The notes beneath the pieces were generated by a model. The model was not told where the DNA came from. It saw nothing but the letters and a program-made list of their open reading frames with translations, and did not search any database. A stretch of 64,000 nt of DNA from NCBI GenBank assembly GCA_964247055.1, contig OZ176051.1, positions 7,750,001 to 7,814,000 on the forward strand. The letters run 5' to 3'. Source of the DNA: Paragordius varius (Eukaryota; Nematomorpha). The position numbers and the translations under genes are program-made. Below are positions 22,101 to 32,730 of the stretch, in pieces (position 1 is the stretch's first letter; each line of letters begins with the position of its first letter).

Positions 22101-23097
22101 ACTAAACAAAAAAATTATTTTTATTTTTTGGGTATGCATTTTTATGTTGATTTGTATAGATTTGTGATAAAAATGTGTTTTTACTAAATTTATTTATAAA
22201 TTTAATCATATTTGATTTTGCAATAAAGGTTACATTAGTGACAGAACGGAGGCTAGTGCAACTGTGTGTGCCCTTATGTTGGGATTATCTTGCCCACTAA
22301 TATATTATTATCACATATATGGACATATCGATTTCACAATTAATGTTATCCTCTTATTCATAAGTAAGATATAAAGTTAACAAATAACGGGAATCAGATT
22401 TAGTTTAAAAAATCTTAGTTTTTACAGGATTTTATTAATATAAAAATATAAAGATGAATAATTAAAAAACCATTTTTAAAACTTGATTGATAACTATATG
22501 AAATTGGGTGATATATATTTACATTTCTATACTCTTTATTTCGCAACCCCGAACGAGAGTTTATTTGAAAACGAAACACAAGGTTTTAAATATTTGACTC
22601 TTTTATAAATATATTTGTGGCGTAACTGTTTATGTTTTGTTTTTTATAAAAAAAAATTTTACTAATTATTTAGCGGGTTTATTTGTAAACGGTCCATACG
22701 CCCTTATAACAACGGCCGTTTCAGCTGACTTGGGAAACAAAATTGGAAAGTCTCAACATGCCAAAGCTTTAGCTACGATCACTGCCATTATTGATGGATC
22801 CGGATCTTTGGGTTTATATTGATTATTTTGCATATTAATTTACTACATTTAGATATTTATATCAGACTGTTTTCAAAACTTAGGTCTTTATAAGAAAAAA
22901 ATAATTAATGTATAAATATTATAATTATAGGAGCCGCTTTGGGTCCCCTTATCGCAGGTTTAGTCGCTTCGGATTCTTGGTGGAATGTATTTGCTATGCT
23001 CATAATTTCTGATATTTTTGCCATCATATTTTTAATACGATTATCTTTCCGTGAAATGAAACTAGCTTACCAATTACAAAAGGAACGAATTGTATGA
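19166..23097 (+). CDS. SLC37A: SLC37A1/2-type sugar-phosphate exchanger, nine coding exons
   Basis: Major-facilitator transporter of the SLC37 family, which exchanges glucose-6-phosphate and other sugar phosphates for phosphate in the ER membrane. Exons: 19166-19820, 20009-20134, 20340-20702, 21028-21073, 21210-21292, 21421-21615, 22229-22363, 22674-22811, 22931-23097; all junctions are GT-AG and keep phase. The product is about 640 residues. Family signatures: CVDWPPFDGPNYN, SSGWPSVVTCMGYWFGKRKK, GIWNSHTSVGNILG, LEFSCCLFFAKAVSYTFLYW, LFVNGPYALITTAVSADLGN, ATITAIIDGSGSLGAALGPL. About 12 membrane segments are expected. The N-terminus has a hydrophilic 65-residue leader. Exons 3-5 encode a long variable cytoplasmic loop in the middle. 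The last residues (LQLQKERIV-type tail, here YQLQKERIV) do not end in the dilysine ER signal of vertebrate paralogues. The frame is intact, and this is the clearest gene in the window. Which SLC37 paralogue it corresponds to is inference: the sequence is closest to A1/A2 as I remember them. Confidence 0.93.
21736..21962. mobile_element. palindromic MITE in SLC37 intron 6
   Basis: Left end TACAGTCATGAATCCTTTAT, right end inverted TACAGGCATGTATCCTTTAT. The arms also share TTAAATGG(G)TA...ATTTG and GGAAAAACAAGAG-type blocks up to a short centre. About 227 bp. Sits between exons 21421-21615 and 22229-22363. The ends with flanking TA suggest a Tc1/mariner-type MITE. Confidence 0.75.
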
Positions 23098-24228
23098 ATG
23101 ATAAAACCCCATGAGAATTAAAATATTTCTATTGCATTACTTAATGGAATTATTAACGTTATGTGTGATATCATAAAGTTCTTTCCATTCTTTTCATTCT
23201 TTGATGATATTACATTGGCTAAAACCTCATACTACTTTTTGCATCGATTTAATTAATATAATGGTATTTGCTGCAATGATTTATAATTGGTTATTATATT
23301 ATTATTATTATATATTTTATTGTTTGTAAAAACACAACAAATGGATTATATCAAATTTTTATAGCTAACTAATACATTTTTATTTTCATAGTAATTATAA
23401 ATATTTATTATATTTATTTACAACGCAAAATGAACCAAAAAATAAATAATTTTGAAATATTTATACACGAAACGATGCGATTTGTTTGTTTGAAATTTAA
23501 AATCTACCAAATTAGATACGTAAATTTTCAGAACCAAGCTGAAAATATAACAAGTTAAACAACTCTATATAAATTGTTTATTTTAATTGTCAAAAATATA
23601 ATTATAAACGAATTTTTTTACTGCTAAAGCTGGCTGTTAAACAATATAAAAAAACTGATGACATCCACTCATTCTTGGTTATAAGATAATACAAGGTTCA
23701 ACCTTTAAATAAAAATGGAAACTATAAATCTTCCATTAGTTTTTAATGAATAAACTAATGTTTCATAATGTCAAATTCTAATAGATTTAGTATATTAATA
23801 TTTCGAAAATTTCTAATTTGCTATCAGATTGGTTACTAATGTTTTTTCAAAAACTCCCATTCTATAATGCACAAAATCGGGGCCTACTTGATGATATATT
23901 TGTATTCTTATAGATAAATGTATCAGGATTTTCATAGTGTTTTTGTTTTTGCGCATTACGAGTAATCTTAAAAAGATAAAAAAATATCTAAATTTGCGTA
24001 TATTTGCTTGAAATTTGTTTGTTAGTTATCATTTTATTACCAAAATATAAATTATCTCTGATTTTCTAGATCAAAACTTTGACTTATTTAGAACAATGTT
24101 TGGGCCCAAACCCAAATTCTTGGCCTCTATAATGTGCTAGCTTTTTCAAATAGTATATTCGATTGGCTATAAGTTTTAATAAATGGTATATGACATTAAA
24201 ATAATTATAAATAAATATTTTGTTAAAC
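23098..24228. other. 3' flank of SLC37 gene and intergenic, no gene seen
   Basis: AT-rich. An AATAAA near 23442 could serve as a poly(A) signal, but such hexamers are common here. No further coding exon is visible. Confidence 0.4.
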
Positions 24229-24560
24229 AGTCAGTTCATTAACTTTTGAGGTAGTTTTACCCTAGCATTTAAATTTTTAAAAATTAAATTATTGTGCCAA
24301 ATATTTAGATATAGATTATGTAGCCTTTAGGCGCATGATTTAAAAAATCAAATAAAATTCTTATCTTAAATAATTTCATACCTATTTTTTGTTAGATTTG
24401 CTCACAACAGTCAACTAAATGTATAGTATGGTTAATAAATGTAAAAATACCCTAAAAAGTTTTTCTAACATTTTAGCAAATATTGTTTTTTTAATAATTT
24501 TAAAAGCTGTTTACTTCAATCTGGTTTTGGAGCTATCCCGATTATAGAATGTAAACTTAA
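24229..24560 (-). repeat. repeat C, inverted copy
   Basis: Read on the minus strand it contains TTTAAATCATGCGCCTAAAG and ends GTAAAACTACCTCAAAAGTT, the same landmarks and end as copies at about 25560-25985 and 56040-56345. Unknown dispersed element. Confidence 0.5.
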
Positions 24561-25057
24561 AACTATAATATGGACTATATTATTAATGTTTGAAAATTAA
24601 ATTTACGCAAACACACCTATAAAACAATTGTTAATAAGGAACTGATAAAGGAACCCCGAAATGTGATCAACAAAAAGACGAAAAGTGGAGTGAATTAAAA
24701 AAAATTTCGTTGAAGATTTCAGACTATGAGCTGATGGCGGTATAAAAACGCTAAGAAAATAATCACCTTTTATCCAATTCGATGATGAACATTTTTAATA
24801 TCTCAGAAGAATGATTAAACATGCTTGTCTTCAAATTATACTAGTTATAATTTGTTTTTATTTAAATATTTACTAATATTTTAAAGAAAACGAACCCTTT
24901 TATTAATCTGAGATGATTTAGATAAATAATATGTAATAACTTCGATATTTTGCCATTTTCCATCAAGCTTTAAAATATCATAAAGTACAGAACAGAATTT
25001 TGATAATTTTTTTTGAAAGTTCAAGTTTCAAAATTTTTTTGATGGCATAATCTAGCC

Positions 25058-25235
25058 CAGGGGTGTCCAACACAAATGGCTTCGCGGGCTCCATTCGAGA
25101 TATATATCGGCATTCAAATGCAAACATAGGATATATTAAATTTACTAACATTTTTTAGGCATATTTTTGCAAATTATGGATTTCAAATTTTTTTCCGGAT
25201 AACACAAAGGGACGACCGCATATTGGAAACCCTTG
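25058..25235 (+). mobile_element. short hAT-type MITE
   Basis: Starts CAGGGGTGTCCAACAC and ends inverted as CAAGGGTTTCCAATAT, typical hAT (Charlie-like) ends. The flanking 8-mers atctagcc (left) and atctaaac (right) match at 6 of 8 positions and are likely an aged target-site duplication. 178 bp, no coding capacity. Confidence 0.65.
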
Positions 25236-25302
25236 ATCTAAACTATTAAAATATTATCACAAAATCTGGGCATTTCTGGGATTCTAAAACAATTTGGCCA
25301 TT

Positions 25303-25313
25303 TTAGGGGGGGG
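25303..25313. repeat. G homopolymer run
   Basis: About eleven consecutive G residues, striking in AT-rich DNA; similar runs occur at 117-126, near 6393 and at 33660-33672. Confidence 0.7.
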
Positions 25314-25362
25314 GGAATGAAATTTTCGGAAAGCTCATATAAAAATTAAAATTATAAAAATA

Positions 25363-25388
25363 TTGTATATATATATATATATATATAG
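25363..25388. repeat. (TA)n microsatellite
   Basis: About 25 bp of alternating TA. Confidence 0.85.
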
Positions 25389-25559
25389 TATTAAATACAT
25401 TAACATTTGTTGAAAAAAACATTTAGTTTGCAACAAAATTTTTTTATTTAGCATAAGGTGCTTAAATTTGATTATGAATTCACCGTAAAAGTGTAATATT
25501 TTTCTTGAACATAATGCTTAACACTTAATTGTTCATTTTGTGAACGCGTATTTTGGGCT

Positions 25560-25985
25560 AGTTTTCTACCCCAGAGCTTAAAGTAGTAAACGAGTTTTAC
25601 CCTCTCCTGCATAAAAAAAGATTAGATTTTTTGCAGTTTTTATAACTCTAAAGCCCAAATAGCTTTAAAATTAGATAGAAGCTAAGAGCTAATTAATCAA
25701 CAATAAAAGATTAGCCTCCAAATTTTAAGCCAAAGTTTTACTTCATATTTTTAAACCATAATATTCATTTATTTGCCTGTTGTATTCGCGATTTAAAAAC
25801 TAAGGCAGCGAAAAGTTTGAGATGAGGATTTTTTACAATTATGCATGTTTTTGAAAAAAATTGTATCATGCGCCAAAAAGGCTGCAGAAGTATATTTTAA
25901 AATTTGGCCCAATGCTAAAATAATTTTTAAGATATTTAAATTTTGAATGGCCCTTGTATAAAACTACCCCAAAAGGTCATGAAGT
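25560..25985 (+). repeat. repeat C, plus-strand copy
   Basis: Contains CGCGATTTAAAAACTAAGG, a TTTGAGATGAGGATTTTTTAC block and TTGTATCATGCGCCAAAAAG, all matched at 56150-56260. It ends ATAAAACTACCCCAAAAGGT immediately before the hAT MITE at 25994. A GTTTTCTACCCC near its left side may be the other end. No transposase frame. Confidence 0.55.
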
Positions 25986-25993
25986 GTTAAAAC

Positions 25994-26739
25994 CAGGGCT
26001 TGGAATCGGAACCGCATGTAACCGGAACCCGGTTCTTGGATTTTAACAAGAACCGGTTTCATTGGGATAGACCAACCCGGTTCCGGTTCCACCTCCTTAA
26101 TTACTGGATCCCATATGAAATTTATTATCTAAATTTTCCTTTATTATTTAAATTTGATTATCACATATTACATACTTCAAACTTTAAACCTAAAACTAAG
26201 CCACTAATATTATATATTAGCATATTCTCTGAATTTTGGGCGATTCGGCTGTTCTAAAAAAACTTATAGTCTTATCTCAAGTTTATTTACAATACATATG
26301 TTCGTATATATAGGTCTCCGTTGAAAGGGGTTTTTTCACCCTTAATTTTGTTTTCAGACGAGAAGCAGTTTAACCAGCGAATTGCTTGGGGCAATATTTA
26401 AAGTTAAATAAAAAATTTTTTTAGATGCCATATTTAATTTAACACTCATTATATCCCTTTGTACTTATACATTTTCCTATTATAATTTTATAATTTGTTT
26501 CATTTATTATTCTATATTTTTTTTCACATTTGGAATATAATAAATAGTTTGATTTATAATTGTTAATAATTTGGTTGTATTATTATTATAATAATATTGT
26601 AAGAAAATCATTTAATCAAAAGTCAAGAACCGAAAATGGGACCGGTTCCAAATGTAAAGAACCGGTTCTGGAACCGCTAAATATTTAAGGAAACCAACGC
26701 GGTTCCGGTTCCACTTTTTTGACCTGGTTCCAAGCTCTG
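25994..26739 (+). mobile_element. hAT-type MITE with perfect 8-bp target duplication
   Basis: Ends CAGGGCTTGGAATCGGAACC and, inverted, CAGAGCTTGGAACCAGGTCA. Flanked on both sides by gttaaaac (25986-25993 and 26740-26747), an exact 8-bp duplication diagnostic of hAT. The subterminal regions are rich in ACCGGTTC/GAACCGG motifs in both orientations, the usual arrangement of transposase binding sites. No transposase remains. 746 bp. Confidence 0.85.
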
Positions 26740-27119
26740 GTTAAAACCAAATGTAGAAATTCCGATGCATTTTTCTATATAAAGATATATTAATATTTGT
26801 TAAAAATAAATATCATGTCTAAAATACTAACATGATATAATAAATATATCATAATCGAGTTTTTATCCATTGCTTTATACGGTAAAAAATGAATTAATCC
26901 ATATGGTCTTATATTTATACATTATTAATTTGGTGGCTTATTTTGATTTAATAGAAATGGCTAAAACCCTTATTAATTTATATGGTTTTATGAGTGTTAA
27001 GAAAAATTGCTTAATAGCCATGTTATTATTATATGGTAACATATTTTACACAGATAGTTTCCTATAAAATGGATAATTTTTAAAAAAACATCGGGCTATT
27101 CCCTTTAAACTAAAAATTA

Positions 27120-27480
27120 AACTACTATTGATTTTACAAAGTCACAAAACTTAAGCGAAAAATACTTAAATTTTTGAGATTTTTTTCGCAAAATGTTATT
27201 TAACGGGAGAGAGGCTAAAAGGGGTATTATTTATAAGATGCCTGACTATGTGCTATGCTCTCGTATAAAAATTAAATAGATGCATTAACTAATTAGTTTA
27301 AAATTGCTTTTTTTCCGGAAAATTGTCACAAAGAGATTATTTATGGATTTTTTTTAAAAACACATTTTCACGTCAAGTGGGGCTTATCTGAGCGGCTAAA
27401 TATAAAAAGTGAATATGTACAGATTTGATGAATATTTTAAATATAAATGGATCCATACGTTTCTCGGTAAATAAGCAAAC
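27120..27480 (-). mobile_element. old, diverged Helitron-like internal fragment
   Basis: On the plus strand the order AACGGGAGAGAGGCTAAAAG, then a GACTATGTGCTATGCTC region, then CCGGAAAATTGTCACAAAGA, then TTTTCACGTCAAGTGGGGCT parallels the family core (GGGGTAGCGGGTAAAAAGAG ... GGAAAATTGTCTCAAA ... CACACGGGGTG) with heavy divergence. It suggests an older wave of the same family. Confidence 0.45.
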
Positions 27481-27499
27481 AGTCTAGATTATTATTATT

Positions 27500-27900
27500 A
27501 TTGTTATATTACATGTTTTCACGCGTGAGAGCGGTCATGTTATACAACCTGTCTCGCCATAGAACTCTATCTATGGCGTGTTTTGCTTTCTCATATTCTG
27601 CGAGCTCTTTTTTTAAAAATGTTTATTCATTTCGTTTTAGGCCACGCACGTCCTCGTTTTCCTTCAACTATATGACTATCTATTGTTTTTTGAAATATAA
27701 GTAAAATTTCTCCTTGTAATGTGCCCAAGCCAACGTACCCTATTTATGACATTATTCCCACTATTGGTTTAACATTTGTGGTCCCACGTTAACTTTGTCC
27801 TTTACTCCACACATCACTCTAAGCATTTTCATTATCGTGATGTTATAATGTCTTTCTTCGGATTTTTGGCCGCCCCACTCCTGTTTTTTAGCAGTCATTG
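27500..27900 (-). pseudogene. LINE reverse transcriptase, degraded C-terminal end
   Basis: Minus-strand translation gives IMKMLRVMCGVKDKVN, then VRWLGHITRRN, then VEGKRGRAWPKTK, then AIDRVLWRDRLYN, the usual order at the C-terminus of RTE-like and related LINE proteins ('MLRWMCGV ... LGHV.RR ... GRRGRPKTRW ... W'). The pieces are in different frames with stops between them. No poly(A) tail could be identified. Confidence 0.6.
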
Positions 27901-29432
27901 GCAAAAGGAAAAGTTTAAAATGTAAAATTCCTCTAACCATCTTAAACAAGTTTAAATTACTGAAGTCAGATAAAATATTTATGGACACAAAATAATTTTA
28001 TCGTTATACTTCATTTATTAAATCGTATTTTCCATGAAAAGGGAACTCTCGAATATGAAAATTCATAAATTAAAATTTTAAGTTGAAAATGATAACCAAT
28101 TTCGAAACGTGTAGCAACTGAAAAACCTGTCCGAAATATTAAAGGCAACGCTTGATTGGGTGACCAGACACCTGTTCCCATGTGGAAACTTGGTTTCAAT
28201 TTCAACTTTTAAGAATCTCGCAATTCTAAAAGCCAACCAGATTTTGTTTCTAAGCTTCAAACATCACAATTGATCTCATACGATTCTCTCAAAACAATGC
28301 AAAACTGTTTCATTTTAATCTATCCTACTTTGCGCTAAGTGGATAAATTATAATTCTGACAAAAAATAGGATATTTTATAATTAACTGATAAATAATAAA
28401 ATAAAAAGTCGGATTTTTGTTTGTTACTATTAATCAGCATGGTCAAGATTCTCCAAAAGAGATTTTTTTACAAAAACTAAAGTCAAGAAAGCTCATAATT
28501 TGATATAACTTTATTTAAACATCGTATATTGCAAAGCGTTTGTAAATAGCATTTTATGGTATTATTGAGTTAGTTGATTCTTATATATACTATCAAAAGA
28601 AATCAAGTGATGCAATAAACACCTCCGGCTTTTTTATTTTGGCAGGGACAATTTTAAAGTACCACGATGCATAAAATTTAAAAAGGATATCTGTATTTTC
28701 AAGGAATTCCTTAATAGATTTCAAATTTTAAAAAATCCGATTTGTATGATACAACGGGGTGATTCTAATCTAAATGGCGATTCTACTCTAAATAAACCGC
28801 TTTAGAAAATAATTTATCAAATAGGAATTTTAACTCGGTTAAGAATTTTGATTATCAATTATATTTAAATACACATATATACTGGTAATGAAAAAAAATG
28901 TAAATTGAAACTTAAAATGCTGCAAATATTCATTTATCTTATACGACCTGAATGAAACCAAACATCTTTTAAATAAAATTAATTTTAAAAAAGTCAAAAA
29001 TTAAGTTTAAAAACAATTATATGACAAATTTTTATATGACAATAAAAAAGATGACTTTTTGTTCCTATGAAGCATTAGGAAAAAGGAGCCATTTACCTTT
29101 TGGCCATAACCTTGTTTCTAGCATACGCATAAATAAAATTTTTTAAATTATTTTTTTATTATATAATCTTTTAAAGAAGTATGGCATAGAAATTCGTCAA
29201 CTTTATTAAACATTAAACAACACAATGAATGACAAAAAAACCGCTACAATTTACGATACAATGCACATACATATTAATTTTATTCGTTAATGCTCAATTT
29301 TAACCATAACCACAATGAGATCTTGCAAAAATATAAAGCATCTTCGTTTAATTTTTATTCTAACATGGGTCCTGTTCCAATATCCCATAGGTTTGTCAAT
29401 GATATTAAGTTTTTGTAGTTTTTATATTTGTT

Positions 29433-29438
<6 letters not shown>
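27901..29438. other. intergenic, no gene seen
   Basis: AT-rich and without supported exons. Short open frames around 28.0-28.3 kb on the minus strand show no domain or splice context. Confidence 0.35.

Positions 29439-29465
<27 letters not shown>
29439..29465. repeat. (TA)n microsatellite
   Basis: About 24 bp alternating AT after an ACACACACATATA start. Confidence 0.85.
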
Positions 29466-29639
29466 ATATAAAACAGTTTCCTCAATAACCAGTGTAAAAA
29501 TTTATAACACTCTACGGCATAGACAAATCAAATGCCAAAGCTTTTTTAGCAAACATTCCGAATGCCTTGTGGGAGGACCAATAAAATTCATATATTTTAG
29601 GTATTAACGTTTAAATTATATAAATTATACTTTTTAACC

Positions 29640-29770
29640 AGAATTTCGAACAGGGACCGGAGCCACATAGAAAAGAGGAACGGTTTCATTGGGTTGAAGC
29701 AATTTAAATTTTTAGGAACCAACCCAATTTCATGTTTAAATTTGTTTGAACCAGTGCGAAGCCCTGTTTT
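29640..29770. mobile_element. relic of the hAT MITE family seen at 25994
   Basis: Contains GGAACGGTTTCATTGGGTTG (compare AACCGGTTTCATTGGGATAG at 26050) and a degraded end GTGCGAAGCCCTG. Internal deletion leaves about 130 bp. Confidence 0.45.
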
Positions 29771-30443
29771 ATACCCAATGATGCCTTTAAAACATCTTAC
29801 TTCAGATCGCTATTTTCCCTCTAACCCCAATAGAGATGTTTTATATGATTGTAATATTACTGAAATATATTTGTTATCATTATATTAGATTTTTTTATAA
29901 CTTCTTAGTTTTTGTTTTTTTTTAATATTATTATTTGCGGATATAACTTGTACTTGATCAACTTATGTAAATACGTTGGACAAGTTCTCTATTGTATTTT
30001 AACTAAATATAATTATATTTCTATAAAAAAATTAAATTTTGTCATTATTTAAGTAGCAGTTATTTTGGTTATGCACAATAATTCCGATATATTAAACTTT
30101 TTAAAATTTGGGTTTTGTAATAAAGATCTTTCGCTAAAAGACTTTGCATTTATAAATAAATCGGATCATGGTATGTCTATATTCTATTTTTCATAAATTA
30201 TTCCATGTTTTGACTCCTCTTTGTAATTAAAATAAATTGGAGGGTATATCTCCAATAATTTTAATAAAAAGTTTAATACGAGAGGTAAATATTTTTAATA
30301 AATATTTAGGTAATAGGGAAGAACCCTTATCTTGTAGTTTATAAAATCATAAAGTAAATACCATATTTAAGAATATAATCTATTTCACAAAAATTTTAAT
30401 ATAAATAATTGGTGAAATTTAAATTTTTACCGTACCTTATTAG
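29771..30443. other. upstream of the DUF3011/Kunitz gene; first exons not found
   Basis: The next coding exon starts at 30444 in the middle of a domain, so at least one exon with the first half of that domain and a signal peptide must lie to the left. A candidate stretch encoding SNPNRDVLYDCNIT at about 29820-29860 loosely resembles the domain start but lacks its first cysteine, and I do not call it. Confidence 0.35.
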
Positions 30444-32730
30444 GCGGCAACTGACAGAAAATGAATGTCGCATGAATCAAACGTATGGAACGATACCTGA
30501 CCGAGGCATCGTATGGGTTAATAAGGATTGCGCTGGATTGTTCGATGTTTATTATCAGGTAGATGATGGAAGTCGAACAAAACCTAGAGAGTTACCCGTA
30601 TTGACTGAAGAAAAAAAGAATACTAATATAACCAAAAGAAACGATTATGATAATAGTACACTGACTAGTGAAATACCGATTATTTCAACCAAATCGCCTG
30701 TTACGAAATACAAACCAGATGATTCACTTAAAATATTTTCCAATGAATACAAAAGTGCCACTTGTGAAAGTTGGGGAACAAGGAATGAATGCGAATTCTT
30801 CCGTAATATCACATCAGTACGATTATTAAAACAATTATCCTTCGCTGAGTGTTCAAAGAAGTTAGGCACTTATGGATATAATGACAACAAAATTTGGGTA
30901 GATCAGGGGTGTCGGGCCAAATTTGAAATTAAATTTAAACAGGATGAAGATTATTACTATTCCCTTATATCGGATCGCAAAGCTCCACCAAGTCAAAAGG
31001 TTTTGGACGATTTCTTATTTTGTGCAAGTCCGCCCCCATTCACCAAAGCTTACATTGAATGCCCCTTAGTGACAAGCCTACCCGTTCATTTATATGTATC
31101 CAATGATCCATCCAAGGATGATGACGAATTTTTGCCAGATTCTGACAAAGGTTTTAATGCAAATTTGGTAAAAAGAGATGATTCGGATAGAACAACATTA
31201 GAAGCACCGGTATTACCCGAAGGCTTTAAGACACATTGGTTATCTTCGACCCTTTCCTCCCAGGTCAAACGATTGGCGGGCCGTATAGCTACAAATCGAC
31301 ACAATAGCAAACTTAATCCATACGATAATCTTTTGTTTGGTGATGAACTCATTATTATTGAGAAATTTAAACTCATTAAATCTATCGAACCTGATGCCCC
31401 ATGTATATTTAATCGAACCTATGGGATTAATGTCAAAGCTCTTGATATGGAAGACGAACGCGTTTATGAACATGAAATGCAACATTACCACAATGTTTGG
31501 ACCAATCAGGAGGCAACGATGCCTACCCCACCCCCGAGAGTTGCTTCATACATTTGGGTAAAGGATGGTTGTGCCGGCATATTTCAGCTAAGAATTAAAG
31601 TTAAAAGTCCGTTAGGATATCTGATAGCCAATGAATCTCAAGTTTTTGAGCCAACATATAATTCTCCCTATTTTACCGAAGATAAAAATTATCCAATTCA
31701 CAAGCGATCATTTTCATCCCCTGCTCATCACAAAAACTATACTTGTTTAACAGAATCCGCTAAAACAGACACACAAACTTTCAGTTATTACTCAACAGCT
31801 TATACACCAAAAATAACCATAAACCCGCATATCAATGCAAGTTTAGTAACTCGAAAAATACGTTTTGCGACTCCTGTTAGCACCATAAACTATAGCAAAA
31901 AAAGCAATATTACTACAACCCCTTACCTAAGAAAGTTCACAGAAATTGGCGGTTTTTATGGGAGGTGGAGTTTGAAACTTGATGAAATTCAAAATTTTAC
32001 CAATTTGCTGAAGCATATGGATAAACAAAATATGACGCAATCAGAAATGAATCATACTATTCGTATGCTGCAAAATATGTCCCATAAATCCAACATATCC
32101 CTTTTACGAGATATGAAGGAAATGGCCAACAAAAGTTTTATACCATTTTGGTTAAATCACAGGAATTTTAATTTATCATACACAAATCCCAACTTAACCG
32201 GCAGAGGTGAATATCATATTTACACTAATGATGTATATGAGCATGGGCCAGAAAATCGGTTAAAATATTCGGCTTATTCAGACGAAGATAATTTTTCTGT
32301 CGTCAATGAAAGTAGTATACTTTTAACACCTTACCTCATTTATTGTGGTAGTCCGGACCTGTTTTACATGGAATGCCATGTGGGTCAACCCATAATGGGC
32401 ATTAATGTTTTCCAATTAATTGGACCTACTAAAGCTGCAAACACTTATGTAGGCGATATTACTTATCCCATAGATAACACTATCCTAAATGAGGGTAGCT
32501 ACACATCAAACGCCACTAAGAAAAGTGATAATCTCTCCGAATTGAAATGTGAGTTTGGGAAAACTTTTGGTTATCGCGATGAAAACATTTGGGTAAGTAA
32601 TGGGTGCCGGGCCATATTTGCTGTGCATTTGCCCTCTGTCTCCATAAAAAATTTTACCGTCAAAGCCAGTATCATGGAAAGATCGGTATATAAACCAATC
32701 TCCGAACACAATGGGATGAACCATTTTGAG
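30444..32730 (+). CDS. large exon of the DUF3011/Kunitz gene
   Basis: Opens after a splice acceptor (ttattag) with RQLTENECRMNQTYG, the second half of one domain ending IVWVNKDCAGLFDVYY. Then come a complete domain (ATCESWGTRNECEFF to CRAKFEIKF), a divergent domain with a long insert (FCASPPPFTKAYIECP, then FKLIKSIEPDAPCIFNRTYG, to IWVKDGCAGIFQLRIKV), a Thr/Ser/Asn-rich spacer of about 190 residues with many sequons, and a further domain (YCGSPDLFYMECHVGQP to IWVSNGCRAIFAVHLP). A donor-like GAG|GTTTGT lies at about 32730; the frame stays open to 32781, so the exact end is uncertain. Exon size of over 2.2 kb is exceptional compared with the other exons of the window. Confidence 0.8.

Noticed and set aside
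26000-26257. 85-codon plus frame near 26.1 kb
   Set aside because: Lies in the hAT MITE; its Arg/Asn/Arg-rich start is just the translated GAACCGG motifs.
29771-29890. Possible missing 5' exon of the DUF3011/Kunitz gene (YDCNIT stretch)
   Set aside because: It has only one of the expected cysteines, no clear acceptor, and overlaps a hAT relic.
31086-31376. Minus-strand and shifted frames inside the large DUF3011/Kunitz exon
   Set aside because: Shadows of the real plus-strand coding exon, without domains of their own.
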